A stretch of 64,000 nucleotides of DNA. It comes from Acanthochlamys bracteata. Its lineage: Eukaryota > Streptophyta > Magnoliopsida > Pandanales > Velloziaceae. Each line of letters opens with the position of its first letter. Position 1 is the first letter of the stretch. Location: contig CM034133.1 in the NCBI GenBank assembly GCA_019914995.1, forward strand, positions 806,001 through 870,000. The letters are read 5' to 3'. Below are positions 36,101 through 49,800 of this stretch, one piece after another. The notes beneath the pieces are model-generated. The model saw only the letters and a program-made list of their open reading frames with translations. It made no database searches and was not told the DNA's origin. The position numbers and the translations under genes are program-made.

Positions 36101-39100
36101 AGCAATGAAATCTTGTGTCGCTACAAATCTCATGGAGGCAGAGAAAGCAAAAGGCATATATGCGCATGATTTCTTTGGGCAGGTTCTAGTTGGTTGCCAT
36201 CCTTATGGTTTTGCCAGTTCTATTATGGAGCATCCCCTAAGATTGAGGGTTTTCTGTGCTCAAGTACGTGCAGGCATGTGGCGTAAGAATGGAGATGCTG
36301 CCATTTTAAGTTATGAATGGTATCGTTGTGTTCGTTGGTGAGTTCTTTAACATCAAAATTGTGAAGAGCATATTATTTTGATAGAATTAGTCTAGCATGT
36401 GCTTTACCCTTTGTTTTCTCTAGGTTTGAGCAAGGGCTGGAAAGCGATCTCTTTTTGCTGCAATGTTGTGCTTCATTAGCTCCTCCAGAGCTATTTGTGC
36501 AAAGGATACAAGAAAGATTTGGATTGGCAAGTTACACCTCATTAGATCTAGGCGACTATAATGAGTATGCGTCTCTATCATGATAGAAATGATTTTTTGT
36601 TTTTTTGCCTATGATTGTTTTATCTCGTCCAATCATATCTTCTTGCTAAATTCAGCTCCTTGTGTTTACTTTCTGTATGGTTCACATGTTGCTGTATGTT
36701 TTGAAAAGCATGCATTACTGAGTCTTGTTGCCTCCATATATACGTTGCTCAATCTAAGAAAGCTAATAACTTTTAATTTTCTTCCAAAAAGGAAGGCACA
36801 AAAGAAAATAAAGAAAAAAAGAAACTAAATTTGTAATAGGTGCCAGAATAAATATAGGTCAGTAAGTGGATTTGATTTTGCACGGCAGATTGTGTGAGCT
36901 TAACTATGATTTGTTAAGGAAACCAAAGAGGAGGCTCTCATTAGACATGTGCCTGTTCAAAATTTGTTGTTAAGAGTTGGCGATGCTGTGGGTGGGAAAC
37001 TTTTGGAAGCCCAAAGTGAAGGATCAATAACCCTCAATAAACTTAGCCAAATCTTATCAGTGACAGTTGTAGAAGCTTTATGTTGAAGTGATATAAGAAT
37101 CTTTTGCTAATCAATACTGCAATGTTGAGCATGTCAGGGGGTTCCCAGCAGCAAAAGATAGGAGGCAGACCCTTAGTGAGAACTATTTATTAACAGGAGC
37201 TGGACCAATATGGGGGTCACAGGAAGAAAATCAGTATGAAAGCATGTGATAGAGTGATAGCATTCAAGTTTTCAAAGTAAACTAGATTGTGAATGGATGC
37301 TGTTTTTGACAAGAATTAAGATAATGTTAAATGTTTGTCTTATTAGTGCCTCTTTGACTGATAGGGAAGGTACTATCTTATTGGTTTTCTTTTATGATTC
37401 CATCAGGTTTTATGTTTTCCCTAGTTTTTAATGTGTCAATATTATCCTGCTTTTGATGCTGTTTTGCTCAGTTATGGAACAGGTGTTTCAAATGTGTTTT
37501 AAGAGTTAGCTTTCCTTGTTCATTGTAGCTCTCCAATTTGTACCACCTTTGGCAATATCTGTTGCAAACTTTGATAATTAAGAAAGTGAGTTGATGCCCC
37601 TTCAGGTATGAAGCAGTTCTGGTGCAGGATATACTGACTTTCATAATACAGATAGTCAAAGAACGACGTTTTAGTGGGTTTTCTGCCGCTGATAATCTGA
37701 AGAGGGAATTTATCCATAAGCTTGCTGTTGCAGATGCTACTCATAGCCAACTTGTAAAAGCCCTTCCAGGAGACCTTGCAAAGAGTGATCGTCTACAAAG
37801 TACTCTTGATATGCTTGCTGTATATTCTAATCCTTCTGGTATGAAACAGGTACTGTCCATGTAAATGTTCTATTTGGGTAACTTGCTTTTTTTTTCCTTT
37901 CTCCACAATGCATTTTAAATATTGCATTTTAGGGGAAATATTCATTACGTCGGGCATTCTGGAAAGAATTAGACTTGTATCACCCTCGTTGGACCTCAAG
38001 GGACTTGCAAGTGGCAGAGGAAAGATATTTAAGGTTTTGTAATGTGCCTGCTCCAAATTTGCAAATACCCCAGTGGGCGGACATTGTTTACCCCTTGACT
38101 AATGTTCATAGAATAGCTACGTCAAGAGCTGTCTTATTAATAGTTCGGGCTGTCTGCTTCCATGCTGTTTACAATGATAAATCCACTGGGTCACGTGCTC
38201 CTGATGGGCTTCTTATCATAGCACTTCACCTGCTATATTTAGCACTGGATATTTGTGAAAAAACCAAGGCACAAATTGATGAAGGTCATAGTTTTACTGG
38301 TTGCTCTACCTCTTACAGTGCTCAAAGTGCTAAAACATCATCTAGTGGTGAGACTAATATATCTTCTCTACTAACATATGCCTGTGAAAAGTTTGATGGG
38401 GACTCTGCTGATGCATATTCATATCGAAAGCACTGGAGTATGATATCATTGCTTGTTTTATTGATGAAGAAGTTTAAGGAGGAAAACACCAGCAGTTATA
38501 CTGAAGCAAGACAATGTAATGTATCTTCTTTGATTGAAAATCTGTTGAAGAAATTTGCAAAGCTCAGTGTTGAGTGTACAGCTGAGATTAGGCTTGTGGC
38601 ACCTGAGATACTAAGTTATATGTCTGAGCATTCTTCAAGTACCGCACAAAATTCAGGATTCTCTTCTGATAGTGAACGAAGGAAAGCAAAGGCTCGTGAG
38701 CGTCAGGCTGCCATACTGGTAATTTTGACCTTCTCTGCATTCTTCTCATGATTTTTTAGTTTTTGTGTGTGTATTGTAAGCAGTATTGTTCATATGGTAA
38801 ACCATTATGTGGTTTCTCTTCGCCGCTTCTAATTTAATCTCTCTTTCCTGCTCTCTTCTAGTGACACCTGACCCCTTCATTTTTTTTTTCAAATTTTCTT
38901 TAAAAGAAAAAGCACTTTGCCATCATAATGAGAGGTTATGTAGCCAAGTTGTTGCGTATCCTTCAAAGTTAGATGAGATATCAGGCTATCAGGATAGCTT
39001 GCCTATTGATTTAAAATGCTGGCTTGGCATTAGTTTCTTGATTTATTTATTTATTTTATTTTATTGAAGACTGATTAGTTCGTATTACATCTGCATGTAT

Positions 39101-42100
39101 GAATTTGAAATGCTTTGTATGAGATTATTACATGAAGGAAACAATGACAGTTTAATAAGCCAAGTGTCAACCGTATGCTGTTTATGAGATTATTATACTA
39201 TAAACACTTGATTTTTTAATGTATGAGTTTCTACATGGTTTTTAAGCGTATTGGCACTTGTTTACATACTTAACTACACCCACTTATGTCGTTGGAAATG
39301 GCATGTTGCAGGCAAAAATGCGAGCCGAGCAGTCCAAGTTTATGTCCAACCTTAAAGCTGCACCTAGTACTGAGGCAGATGATGTAGATCATAAAAGAGA
39401 GGGACATGCCTCTAACTTGATTAATGTTGTAGAAGAGGCTAAAGCTATTTGCTCTCTGTGTCATGATACAGAATCTCGCAGTCCCCTGTGTTACCTTGTT
39501 CTTGTCCAGGTATGTTTCTAAGCAATTCTATTTTATTGCAAATTATTAACCTTTAAATCTAGTGATCTTGTTATGCAAAGGCTTTGCTTACCATTTTACT
39601 GTCAACTGAGAATCGCTTGTAGTTTATACTGGCAGTAGAATGTGTCTTGAACAAATAATTGAATGCTGAATGAAATTCTATGAACACCAGAAGTCTCGAT
39701 TATTAAGTTTTGTTGATAGAGCGCCTCCATCATGGGAAGATATTGGCACATCGGAGAATGATTTTCAAGCAACCAAAATGAAAGTTCAAGTTAGGCAATC
39801 TGATATTGACCAAATTGGACCATCCGATCGGGTCATGGCAGAGACTGGATTTGATACAGCACATGCTACACAGTTTTTTGATTTAGTCAGAGAGAGGATG
39901 TCTGATACTAGAAATGTGCAAGAATCTGATGTTTCATTTGATAGCAGCGTTAGTATTTCGTCTTTTGAGATGTTAGAGAATGAAATTTATCATTCAGTTC
40001 AACAAGATGTAAGCAATGCTGAGTCTATTGATGGACCGCCTCAGTTCACCGCTGATCTAGTAGGCTCAAAGGAAAATAGCATGCCGTCTTCTATCCTTGA
40101 AGTGTATGCTAAAATATTATCAAGGCGGTCATCAAAACATCAGCAGCCTTCAGTTTATGGCATTCGACATAATGGAAATGGAATTTCAAGTTCAATGCTT
40201 TCTGTTGGGAAATACCATGGATTTGGACCAAAGGAGTGTGATGGTATTTATCTCTCTTCCTGTGGGCATGCTGTGCATCAAGAGTGTCATGATCGGTATC
40301 TACAGTCATTAAAACAGAGGTTGGTCATAATGCTTTTATGTTGGAATTTATGTACTGGTTTTGTACATATTTTATGATGGAGAGCAAAAAACATATTAAG
40401 ATTACCTAAATTTCAGTTTATTGATTACCATTTCATGGAATTCTTGTTATGAAATGCCTAAACATATAGGTACAGTTTCTTTTTGAATTGTTAAAGGTGA
40501 ATTAAATGCATTACTGTTTGCCATTGTGTTTTGGGATTCTTGATAGGAAAGAGTTCTGGATTGCAATTAATCATGACAATGCTGCTATTTGATTGTTCAC
40601 CAAAGTGAAAGCAAGTCGAATGGCTAGAACTATGAACAATGTTTGCATTTGAAGTTATTGAGAAATATGTTTAAGTAAAGGCATCTCGTATGTAAGTAAT
40701 TTCTTACTTGTATAGCTAGTAATGTATGCTATAAATTTATAAGCACAAAAGAACTATAAGTTAAACTCTCTAGCTCAACTCTTACTATTCTGAATTGGAA
40801 CCTTTCTAGGACTTTGGATGATTGGATCTTTTTAGCTGGTTCAACTCAAGGCCAGTTCCACACCGCTGGGTATAGCTTTACTCTGTTTATAGCTGTCATC
40901 AAGAAGGATCCAGCTATGCTTATGTATCTGAAAAATGGTTAAATGAACTTGATCTTTTCATCGTGTGGAAACTGGAAAACCTTTTAGTTAGACTGAGATG
41001 ATATGTTTATGTTCAATGCAAATAGTTTCTTACGTCATCCTTTTCAGTTTTCCTTTCCCTTTCTTTCATCCTTATTTTTAGGTAAGACTGAGATCAGTAA
41101 GATAAGATGAATAGAGAAATGCCTCTCTGATTTTTTGGCTGCACTTTGTTTTCATTTCAATTTTTCCTCCTAGAGCTCAGAACTTCTTTTTTCAGGTTTT
41201 ATTGCAATTTCAATCTTAACAATGTTCAACTGATTGCATCAGGTACTCCAGGAGGCTTGTTTTTGAAGGGGGCAACATTGTGGACCCAGATATGGTAAAG
41301 TATATTCTGGAATAGCTTACCTGTTGTGTCTGGTTCTAGTAGAACTCTTATACCTCGCATCTTTCTTACATCTTATTTACTTTTCAGGGGGAGTTTCTTT
41401 GTCCTGTATGTCGGAGATTTACTAATTCAATTCTACCTGTTCTCACCTGGACTAGTAATGCTTCTATCGGTGATTTGGCATTAGGCAACAACTCAAATTT
41501 TCATTCAGGCTTTTCCAGGAAACTGAATAGTGATGATAAGTTCTCACATCTAGAACATGCTTTGTTGCTTATAAGGAGCACCTCTAAATCTGTAGGACAG
41601 GACAGATTCTTGTCAATATTGTCCAGTAAGCTGGGCAGGAAATTTGAGCCTGCTATTGAACCAATCCTTTCAAAACTGTGCATGATGTATTCAGCAGCTG
41701 GTAGGCAGAGTTCCTCTTTGCTATTGTGGGATACTCTTAGGTACTCCCTTGTATCTGCAGAAATTGCTGCTCGGAGATGGCAAACTTATGCTAATGGTTC
41801 AAGAAATCCTCAAAAAACTTGGGATAGGGATATTCAGTCTAATAGATTCATCTTGTGGCTGCTACTTCGTGCTGCTCATACTAGTCGCTGTTTTGATTCT
41901 CGGGAAGTACTTCTGAGGTTCAGAGGTATCCAACTTTTGGCTGGATCAATTTGTGACGGAGCTTCAGAGGAGATTTTTTCCTCGAGGACAGATAAGAGAA
42001 GAGGTGAGTTGTTTGTCCTGTATTTATCTATTAGCTGCTTTGTATTACTCATAGCTGCCTCTTCGACATGAACTAATATGCATATTGATGATTGAATCTA

Positions 42101-44648
42101 ATAAATACATTGAAAATTTTCCTTAGCATAACCTGGATAATTTTGCTCCAGCATAACTTGGATAAGGATGCTCTTTGCAAGTAGTTGGTTTTCAATGTAC
42201 TCCACTGTGATTAAGAGCCACAACGGCATCCTTGTCTAAATGGGACAGTCCAATAGGGAATGCTTGGTTCGGACAAATGAACAGTGGAGTTCCTTTTTTC
42301 TTTCACATATATGTAAACAGTGAACTCCCTCTATGCAGCAGTGTGTCAGTCCTGGATGCCACAAAGATCTTTACTTATTTCTTAATTTCCAGGGGATGGT
42401 CTTCTTTGCCTTATTAATGACAGTTAAAAGCCTGTGACATGGTGTTCAATCTTTCTGGCCAATGCCTGTAGTTGCTATCCCTATTTGATATATTATTTAA
42501 GTGAAGACATTTGTGAAAACTGATCCTAGCATAGTTTTTAACACCTAATAACTCCAAATGATTCAAGGCTTAATGCACACTGTAATATTGATACCAAAGT
42601 TTTCCACTTCCGCTTCTGAAAAATTTTATCAGTGCAAAGAAACGATCTTGCATCACGTCTCTTCTTGTGCTAATTGAGGATAGCTGTCTTTGTTTACTGT
42701 CGGAAGTATTGCTTGATTCCAGTCTAGAGAAAGTTATGATGTTTGTAATGACAATATACAGAAATCCCAGCTTGCCTGAGAAACTGTGATTGAGAGACTT
42801 GCTCCATGGTCCTTAATTCTTTTTCTTTTGTAGTTCACGTAGAAGCAAATAGGAAATAACAATAATAGAGATCATTATTTCCTTGATAGACTTTGCTTGG
42901 TGCAGGAAGAGCTGCAACCAAAAGCAAAGAAGTTTTGATGGTTATCTTGTTGGTATTTATGGAGACAAAGGCCTAGCTAGATTAATAGGAGCAAACACCA
43001 TGTCTCAGGAAAAAAATTAGGTCGCATTCTTTTCAACCTTTCTCTATAAGGTTTACTAGAGCACCAATATCATGATGGATATAATTCGGATGGGTTTTGC
43101 ATCATTGCTGTTTGGAAATCATCATGTTTTTAATATGCGATTGAGCTGTAAGTGTCTTGACCTTTTTTTGGCAGGTCTATTTTCTTCGTTGTTTGGAGCG
43201 TGTGAAGAGGAACATATCTTCTTTGACATTAAGTTCTGGAAACGAGTTGCTGACCCGATCCTTTCTCATGATCCTTTCTCATCGTTGCTTTGGGCTCTTT
43301 TCTGCCTTCCTCTCCCATTTTTGTTTTCTGAAGAAACTTTCACCTCTCTGGTGCATTTATTCTATGCTGTTTGTGTTGTACAGGTAACTGAAAGCAGTTC
43401 TGTTATTTATGTGCATTTCATCACCTAATAAGGCAATTTGCTTTGCAGGGATTACTTACGTGCTATTGCCAGCAAGGTTTTAGCAGATCTTCCTTTAGTA
43501 ATTATGCTCTCGACAATGTTCTTAATATTATGGCAGAATCGGAAGTAGTCCGCCAATACTTTGTATCAAACTTCCTGGATTGTAGTTGCAATCCTAAAGA
43601 TATGGTTCGGAGGCTCACATTTCCTTATCTTAGGAGATGCTTATTTCTCTGGAAATTAGTGAAATCATCAAAATCAGCTCCATTTCATGATAGTTATGAG
43701 GAATGGCAAGGGTTGGATTGCTGGACCAATTCCAGTGACTGCCTTGCAACTGAGCTCAATAGTATAAAGGAGTTGGAGGAGTTTTTCCATATCCAGTCAC
43801 TTGAAGTTGTTCTTAAAGATGAGCTTGTACACAGTCTAGTCTCAAAATGGTGTGATCATTTCCATCGAGAGTTTCGAGATGGAAAGAGCGGATGCATGTT
43901 ATTTTCTACTCCTGCTGTTCCCTTTAGGTTGATGCAGTTGCCTAAAGTTTATCAAGATTTACTGCGGAGGTGTGTAAAGATAGCTGAGAAGGGCTTTTTC
44001 TTGTATATTTTGCTTAATGGACCAGGTTGTTAAAGTTCATTGGTATTTTGACCTTTCTTTTCAGATGCATTAAGCTTCGGTGCTCCGATTGCAATTCTGT
44101 CCCTGAGGAACCTGCTTTGTGTCTGATGTGTGGAAAATTGTGCGCCCCTAGCTGGAAGAGCTGTTGCAGGTTTGTGATGTTATCCCGTCTTTCTTCTTTT
44201 TATAATTGGTTTCTAAGCCTAGCGGTTGAAGTTTATATTCGTCTTGAGGCATATATGTATGTATGTATGTATGTATATATGTATGTCTGTGTGTTTGTGT
44301 GCATGCGTGATTGCGTGCGTAATTAATGCATGCATGTATGTATGTATGTAAATACGTACATACATAGGGTGGGGATAAGGGCACCCTCATCCTTAGATGC
44401 ACCCATGGGGATCTGAAGAACTATCGTTGGGTTTTTGTCATAAATTTTCAGCTTAATTGGATCATGTATCACCATCCGTCATCTTGATCAAGAGGCAATA
44501 TATATGTTTTTAGTTTTTTCTTTTATATCTTCTTGATCAAGATGCCGGATGAATGTCGATACATGATCCGATTAAGTTGAAAGTTTATCACAGAGATTTC
44601 GACCTATAATTCTTCATATTCAACGGTGGAGATTGAAGTGCCATATCA

Positions 44649-44683
<35 letters not shown>

Positions 44684-46134
44684 TATGTATATATATGCCC
44701 CTCTGATTTTGAAGTCTAATCCAGTATGTGTTTTGCCTTTTCAAGTTCTACTCGTTGCCGAAATCATGCAATGGTCTGCGGGGCTGGTATTGGTGTGTTT
44801 CTTCTTGTTCGGGTGCGTTCGTCTTTTTCATGGTATCTTCATACTTAGATTGGCATGCAGTTATTTTTGTTCTAATTTAGACTTTTTGGCCTTTCTCTAA
44901 ATTACAGAAGACTACCATTTTATTGCAAAGATTAGCACGTCAGGCTCTGTGGCCATCACCGTATTTAGATGCTTTTGGGGAGGAGGTAAATCACTTCTTT
45001 TGCAGCTTCAATTGTCGTTAAGATGAGATAGCTGATATATTCTGTGTGTGATGTTCCGAAGTAGTCCTTTTAACTCGCATGGATTAATGGACCAATCATG
45101 TGGGACTATCAACTGAGATAATATTGAATACAAAGGTTCAAGAGTCCCTTGAAGACTGCCAATGTTCAGTAACTTCACTTACTAATGTTATGATATGACA
45201 GCATACACCTTCCTGTTTAGGAAAGCACTTCTTCCTAGGTATCTTGGTAAAAGGCCACAAGGCGCCTTATGTATTTAAGATACTCTTCATCAATCTACCT
45301 ACCTAAACTTGTACTGATCACTAAAGCAAGGTGTTCTAAGGATGGTCATTCTTCTTAAATCTAGCCCAATGCACTGACAGTTTGACAGAGTTTTTACAGT
45401 GAGCTATTAAGGCAGTAGGAATCTAACAACATATTCGAGGTCAAAATCTTGAACTCTAACTTAAGTCAACTTAATAGCTACAGAAGAAACTCCACAATAT
45501 ACACCACCAAAAATGTTAAGTACTGATGACTGTCTAATGCATTAAAAAAGTGAACTCTAAACTTACTTGACTGTATCTTATGAGAGAGCCTATACCTCCT
45601 AAATAGTTGGAACCTCGTCGAATGAAGCAGCTTGCTAGCACATATTAATACAACAGCCGAGTGAGTGCTGTACATTAATGGGCAAAAAATTAGTGCCTGC
45701 ATTTCTTAGTGAAAATTTTCATTGATAAGATAATCATAGCAGGCTTCTGTAAGGTTGATCACACACAGAACCTGATTGATGAATGATTCCGGCTACAAAA
45801 AGGGAAAACAAGAGCAAGTGCAATCAGAAAAATAAGAACATTGCCTTTAGTTCTTTTGTAGCTGGTTATTAATGTGTGCTATACCTAGTTGTCCTTCTTT
45901 TAATTACAGGACCTTGACATGCATAGAGGAAGACCTCTTTACTTGAGTGATGAGCGTTATGCAACTCTTACTGAGTTGGTAAGTTTCTGGACTTTAGACG
46001 TTTACCAAATTTGATCAACTGCCTAGCATTGCTTTCTTCTGTAATTTTTGTCACAACAGGTGGCATCACATGGCCTGGATCAGAGCTCTGAGGTGCTTCG
46101 CCATACAACAGTTGCTCTGTTTAATATTGAATGA
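33174..46134 (+). CDS. PRT6: E3 ubiquitin ligase PRT6 (UBR1-type N-recognin)
   Basis: Seventeen exons: 33174-33236, 33493-34590, 35244-36337, 36424-36564, 37606-37849, 37933-38718, 39312-39509, 39691-40319, 41243-41294, 41388-42003, 43175-43383, 43449-43969, 44065-44169, 44746-44812, 44908-44985, 45910-45978, 46060-46134. They give 6045 nt, 2014 residues, close to the ~2000 of the Arabidopsis protein. The UBR box at ~125-190 (YRCQTCEHDPTCAICVPCF; GGGCCDCGDATAWK) binds basic N-terminal residues. A split RING has ICSLCHD (~1190), SSCGHAVHQECHDRYL (~1405) and FLCPVCRR (~1438). The Cys-rich C-terminal autoinhibitory region begins near 1884 (CIKLRCSDCN). PRT6 degrades N-degron proteins, notably group-VII ERF factors and VRN2, in oxygen and nitric-oxide sensing. 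All junctions are GT-AG and in phase. Confidence 0.96.
44250..44366. repeat. GTAT/TG-type microsatellite in PRT6 intron 13
   Basis: Runs of atgt and gtat units with tgtgtgcatgcgtg patches, immediately left of a foldback element. Confidence 0.85.
44368..44650. mobile_element. Foldback/Stowaway-like MITE in PRT6 intron 13
   Basis: Two arms of ~100 bases pair across a loop at about 44490-44525. The best paired part is ttggatcatgtatc against gatacatgatccga, and catcttgatcaagagg against cttcttgatcaagatg. The outer ends ggtggggataagggcac and gtgccatatcacc are inverted copies, and TA dinucleotides flank both sides. If transcribed with the intron it would form a long hairpin. It encodes no protein. 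Confidence 0.65.
44651..44680. repeat. (AT)n microsatellite in PRT6 intron 13
   Basis: Fifteen AT units abutting the right end of the foldback element. Confidence 0.95.
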
Positions 46135-47604
46135 AGGCGCTGATTCTATACCCTTGTGAAGGTTAGAGTACAAGTAGCAGGATTCATTTAAAACTTTGGT
46201 TCGGTATTCATGTCAAGAAATAATATATTTGCGCTTAAGTGAAAGTAATTATTTGTGCAGAAAGTGGTGCTCCATGCCTCCATGCATCTCAGAAAGCATT
46301 TTTTTGTGAGCCACAAAATGAGTTGTTATTGGAAGAATCTGGCTTTATGTAAGTTTGGACTGTGTTGTTCTTTAAAGTCCATGCATTGTGATTATCATCC
46401 TCATTGCTAAAAGTGTTGCTTGCATTTCTCATTTTTGCTCCAGCATATTATCTAATAAAATGTGAAGACATGTATAATTAGGTTGCAGGTACAGTCAACT
46501 ATCTGCTGACAACTTGCACCTGGACTGTTCTTGTCTAATTGTCTTCTCACTATATGGTGGAAGATAGTTCATCAGTAGTTTGCTTTTCTGTTGGCGGGGC
46601 CTTAGGCTAATTTTTTATTTGAATATGGAACTTGCCCCTTAGGTGTTGTCTGACCATGCTTATCACTGTTTGTCTATTTCATATTTTTCAAAGAATCTTA
46701 TAGTATTTAAAAAAATAAAATTTGAAAAATGCAGACGTATTGTATGTTATAAATTATATGTATATATTTTTGTGAGGTAAAAAAGTTAAGCTATCTGAAA
46801 ATTTTAAAGTAAAATTATTTTAAAAGCTTCTTATTTTTTAAGTACTATCAAAAGTTCCCTAATATTAAGCTTGTTTGATTCTTGCAATTTTCAAATTGTT
46901 TGGGGTACGTGCTGTACAGCACAGGCGGTCATTTCTGTAGTCGATGTTGGAAAAAAGCTCTTCTTTTGGTTTTCTTCCTTTGGTCTTATTCTATGCTCTA
47001 TACATCATCTTGGAATTTTGTATGGATTGTTTCCTGTGCTTGCTGTAAAGGTTAATACAGTTTTGTTATTCGTAATACAGTTTAAGAAGAACAGTGACTG
47101 ATAAGCCAAGATTTTTATTATACAGGTGGTCAATATGACGCAGCAACAGGTGATTTGTCTCGCATAGCCGAACTCTTGTCAGCTGCAAGAACCACCCTGG
47201 GCCATCTTTTGAAGATATGTATTCGATAATTCACTTTGAATTTGATTGCGATCTTTTGTGTTCAATGATATCTACAGTCTGTTGAACTCAAATTATTAAT
47301 CAGTTTCTTTTGTATATTTGATGTATATGAAGTACACGCCAGACTGGCATAATATGGTTCAGAAAGCAGGTGTATCTTAGGCAGTTTTCTTAAATATTTG
47401 AAAATTGCAGCTTTTAAGTGGTTGTGCCAATTACTGAACTTCACCAGTTAGGAAGTTCGTGAATGTGTATGCGTACCCGTTCATTCTCTCGTCAGAGGGA
47501 AAGGATTCAGAGCAATACTTGGGTTTCATTATACTGGATCATGGGTTCATAGCAGGTTGTTAGTTTTGATTCACACGTTAGTACTGTTTGACCGTTTGTT
47601 TCCA
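46135..47604. other. PRT6 3' region; MITE; one unexplained open stretch
   Basis: PRT6 3'UTR comes first. An AT-rich MITE-like unit lies at about 46655-46860. At 47120-47230 a 34-codon frame after a good acceptor (ttatacag) reads GGQYDAATGDLSRIAELLSA and onward to a TAA. It has coding-like composition, but I cannot assign it to a family. Confidence 0.4.
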
Positions 47605-47944
47605 GTATGATCGTTGTTGGATGTATTCAGGTTCAGAAGATGGAACAGTAAAGATTTGGGACTTGAGTTATTGAAACATGTTTATATCTCGAAAAGCATG
47701 ATTATTCAGATCTTTTCTAATAATGCTGTGATTATTGATTGCAAGCGTAAGCCAATCAACTCACTGCACTTTGTTAATTAATGTAGTTTGTTGATGTTTC
47801 ATCTTCTGAGGTTTGATTTATTAATTTAATAAGAGCTCCTGGTTGTTAGCGAGCATATGAAAGTCGTACAGCTGTTCACTGTGGTTCTACATCCAAATCA
47901 GGCATGTAAACTTGAATTATTTTTAATCGTTCTTTTCTTTCAAT

Positions 47945-48140
47945 AAACGTTTGGTATTTCATTTTAAAAAATAATTTTTAATTTTTTAGTTTATAGTTTA
48001 AAATATTTTATAAAATTTTAAAAACTTTCTTTAAAAAATTAAAAAATCATAAAAAATTACGTAATATAATTTTTATTATTTATTTTATTATTTTTAAATA
48101 AAAAATAGAATTTATTTTTTAAAAAAATACTTCCAAATGT
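47945..48140. repeat. AT-rich MITE-like repeat inside the LST8 pseudogene
   Basis: Starts cgtttggtatttcatttt and ends near aatacttccaaatgtctaag. The interior contains taaaaaatagaatttattttt, shared with the 26.7 and 27.3 kb copies. Confidence 0.5.
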
Positions 48141-48149
48141 CTAAGGAAT

Positions 48150-48375
48150 CGTTTGAAAATGTTTAAAATAAATAGTTTTTTTTAAAAATTTATTTTGAGA
48201 TTTTTTAAAATCGAGATCAATTGTTCTATATCAAAAATATAAAATATTTTATTATATATAGTTTATTTAATTTTTTTAATTTAAAACAAATTAAAATACT
48301 GTACAAAGTTATTGTAAAAATGAGAAGTTAGAATTAAAATGGTGAAATAAAATGAAATGGAATGCCGAATACGGT
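48150..48375. repeat. AT-rich MITE-like repeat inside the LST8 pseudogene
   Basis: Bounded by cgtttgaaaatgtttaaa and ggaatgccgaatacggtgc, adjacent to the previous unit. The ends are approximate. Confidence 0.45.
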
Positions 48376-49080
48376 GCCCTAATTAGTGCCGTGCAGAACT
48401 GTGAATTTGTTCTGAACTTCTGATCGGTTATGACAGTAGCAAAGCAACCTATCAGAATTACTTAGTGCTAAGGTTATGTGTCTGTGATTTTTCCCTTTAA
48501 TTTTTCACATGCATTTTTCTGTGTGAATTTGTGTATAATATAATGCTATTGTTATATCGTGTTAGCTGTCATGTTTAGTTATATGGTATTCCTCCTGTTT
48601 TTGTCGTAACTGGAATGTTTTGCTTCAATCGATATGCATGATAATGAAGTTATGTTACCTCCTTGTAAGTGTTTTTGTAAGCTGGCTGTGGACACAAAGC
48701 GAGGACTAATGTCTAATGACATCTGCTGAGTGATTGTTTTTTCGTACTAAGGCATTTTCTGCGGAATGAACTAATATCTGGTGATCAAAATGGAAGTATT
48801 CTGAGTATGCCACTTGACTGCAAACTTGTGCAGCTGTGAACTCGCAAGTAGTTTATCTTATTGAAGTTTATCAACTCATACAGTGATTTGATGACAAAGT
48901 TTAGTTGGTTTGATGAAAAAGTGTCCATTTTTCTATGTGTGATTTGTCAGGTTCCCAAAGTGGATATCGCTGTGCTTTGTTTGTCATTTATGTGGGATGG
49001 GAGTATTGTTGTTGCTGCAAATCATCATGGTACATGTTTTTTTAGGCGCTTATTCTACCGAAAACAGATCTAAAGTTATT

Positions 49081-49800
49081 TGTTGGACTAAACAACCTTG
49101 GATACTATAAACACATCTGTACAATATCTGCAAGCACAATGACAATGATACACCTTAAATCTAACGACAGAAGCTAAGTAGTAAAACTAAAGAAATAGGT
49201 TTATTCCTCGATCTTCCTTCCTTCCTCTACACCTATTTATAGGTGTAGAGTTAATACAAGACTAGAATTCTATTTGAGAGACGTCTCCTCATTCAAAATA
49301 ACACTTAAATCTACTTAGAACACCTAAAAGTTCTTGCTGGAATCAAATACCTCAATTTGCCAAAACTTGACTTGCGCCCTGGTTGCACCCGGACGCCTTT
49401 AATTGCGCCTAGGCGCAATTCCTGACGTGCCCGGACACTTTTTGAAAAATGTCCGGACACAGTGTTTACCGCCAGGGCATAATTTAAAAAGTGCTCTGGT
49501 GTCCTGTTCTGCACCTAGGCCCTTTACTGGCCTAGCTGCAGATGAATGGCACCCTGGGTGCCATCAAGTCTTGCACCCAGGGCAGGACTGGCAAGGTCTC
49601 GCCGGTCTCTGGTTCCGGCGAGATCTTCTTCGGCCATCATCTTCGGCGAGCTCTAAAGCATCAGCTTCTTTGTTCTTTGTTTCTCTCTCCTTTGCTCTTT
49701 GTTTTTCAACTTCTCCAGAACTGAAAGTGAGTCCTTCCCTATCTTCCTCCATGCTCACATCAGACAATGACCTACTTTGAACGTTTGCATAATCTACAAG
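49081..49800 (-). mobile_element. Probable LTR fossil (Ty1/copia-like) in the LST8 pseudogene
   Basis: Read on the minus strand, the segment shows the layout of a copia LTR: a TATAAATAGGTG core promoter, a downstream purine-rich GGAAGGAAGG stretch, and an end TTTAGTCCAACA at 49081. The distal boundary is uncertain and no target duplication was established. It is non-coding and fragmentary. It interrupts the LST8 pseudogene, so it is younger than that gene copy or inserted during its decay. Confidence 0.35.

Noticed and set aside
44250-44680. Regular short repeats that might suggest a CRISPR-like array
   Set aside because: They are simple microsatellites around a foldback element in a plant intron. 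There are no spaced unique units.
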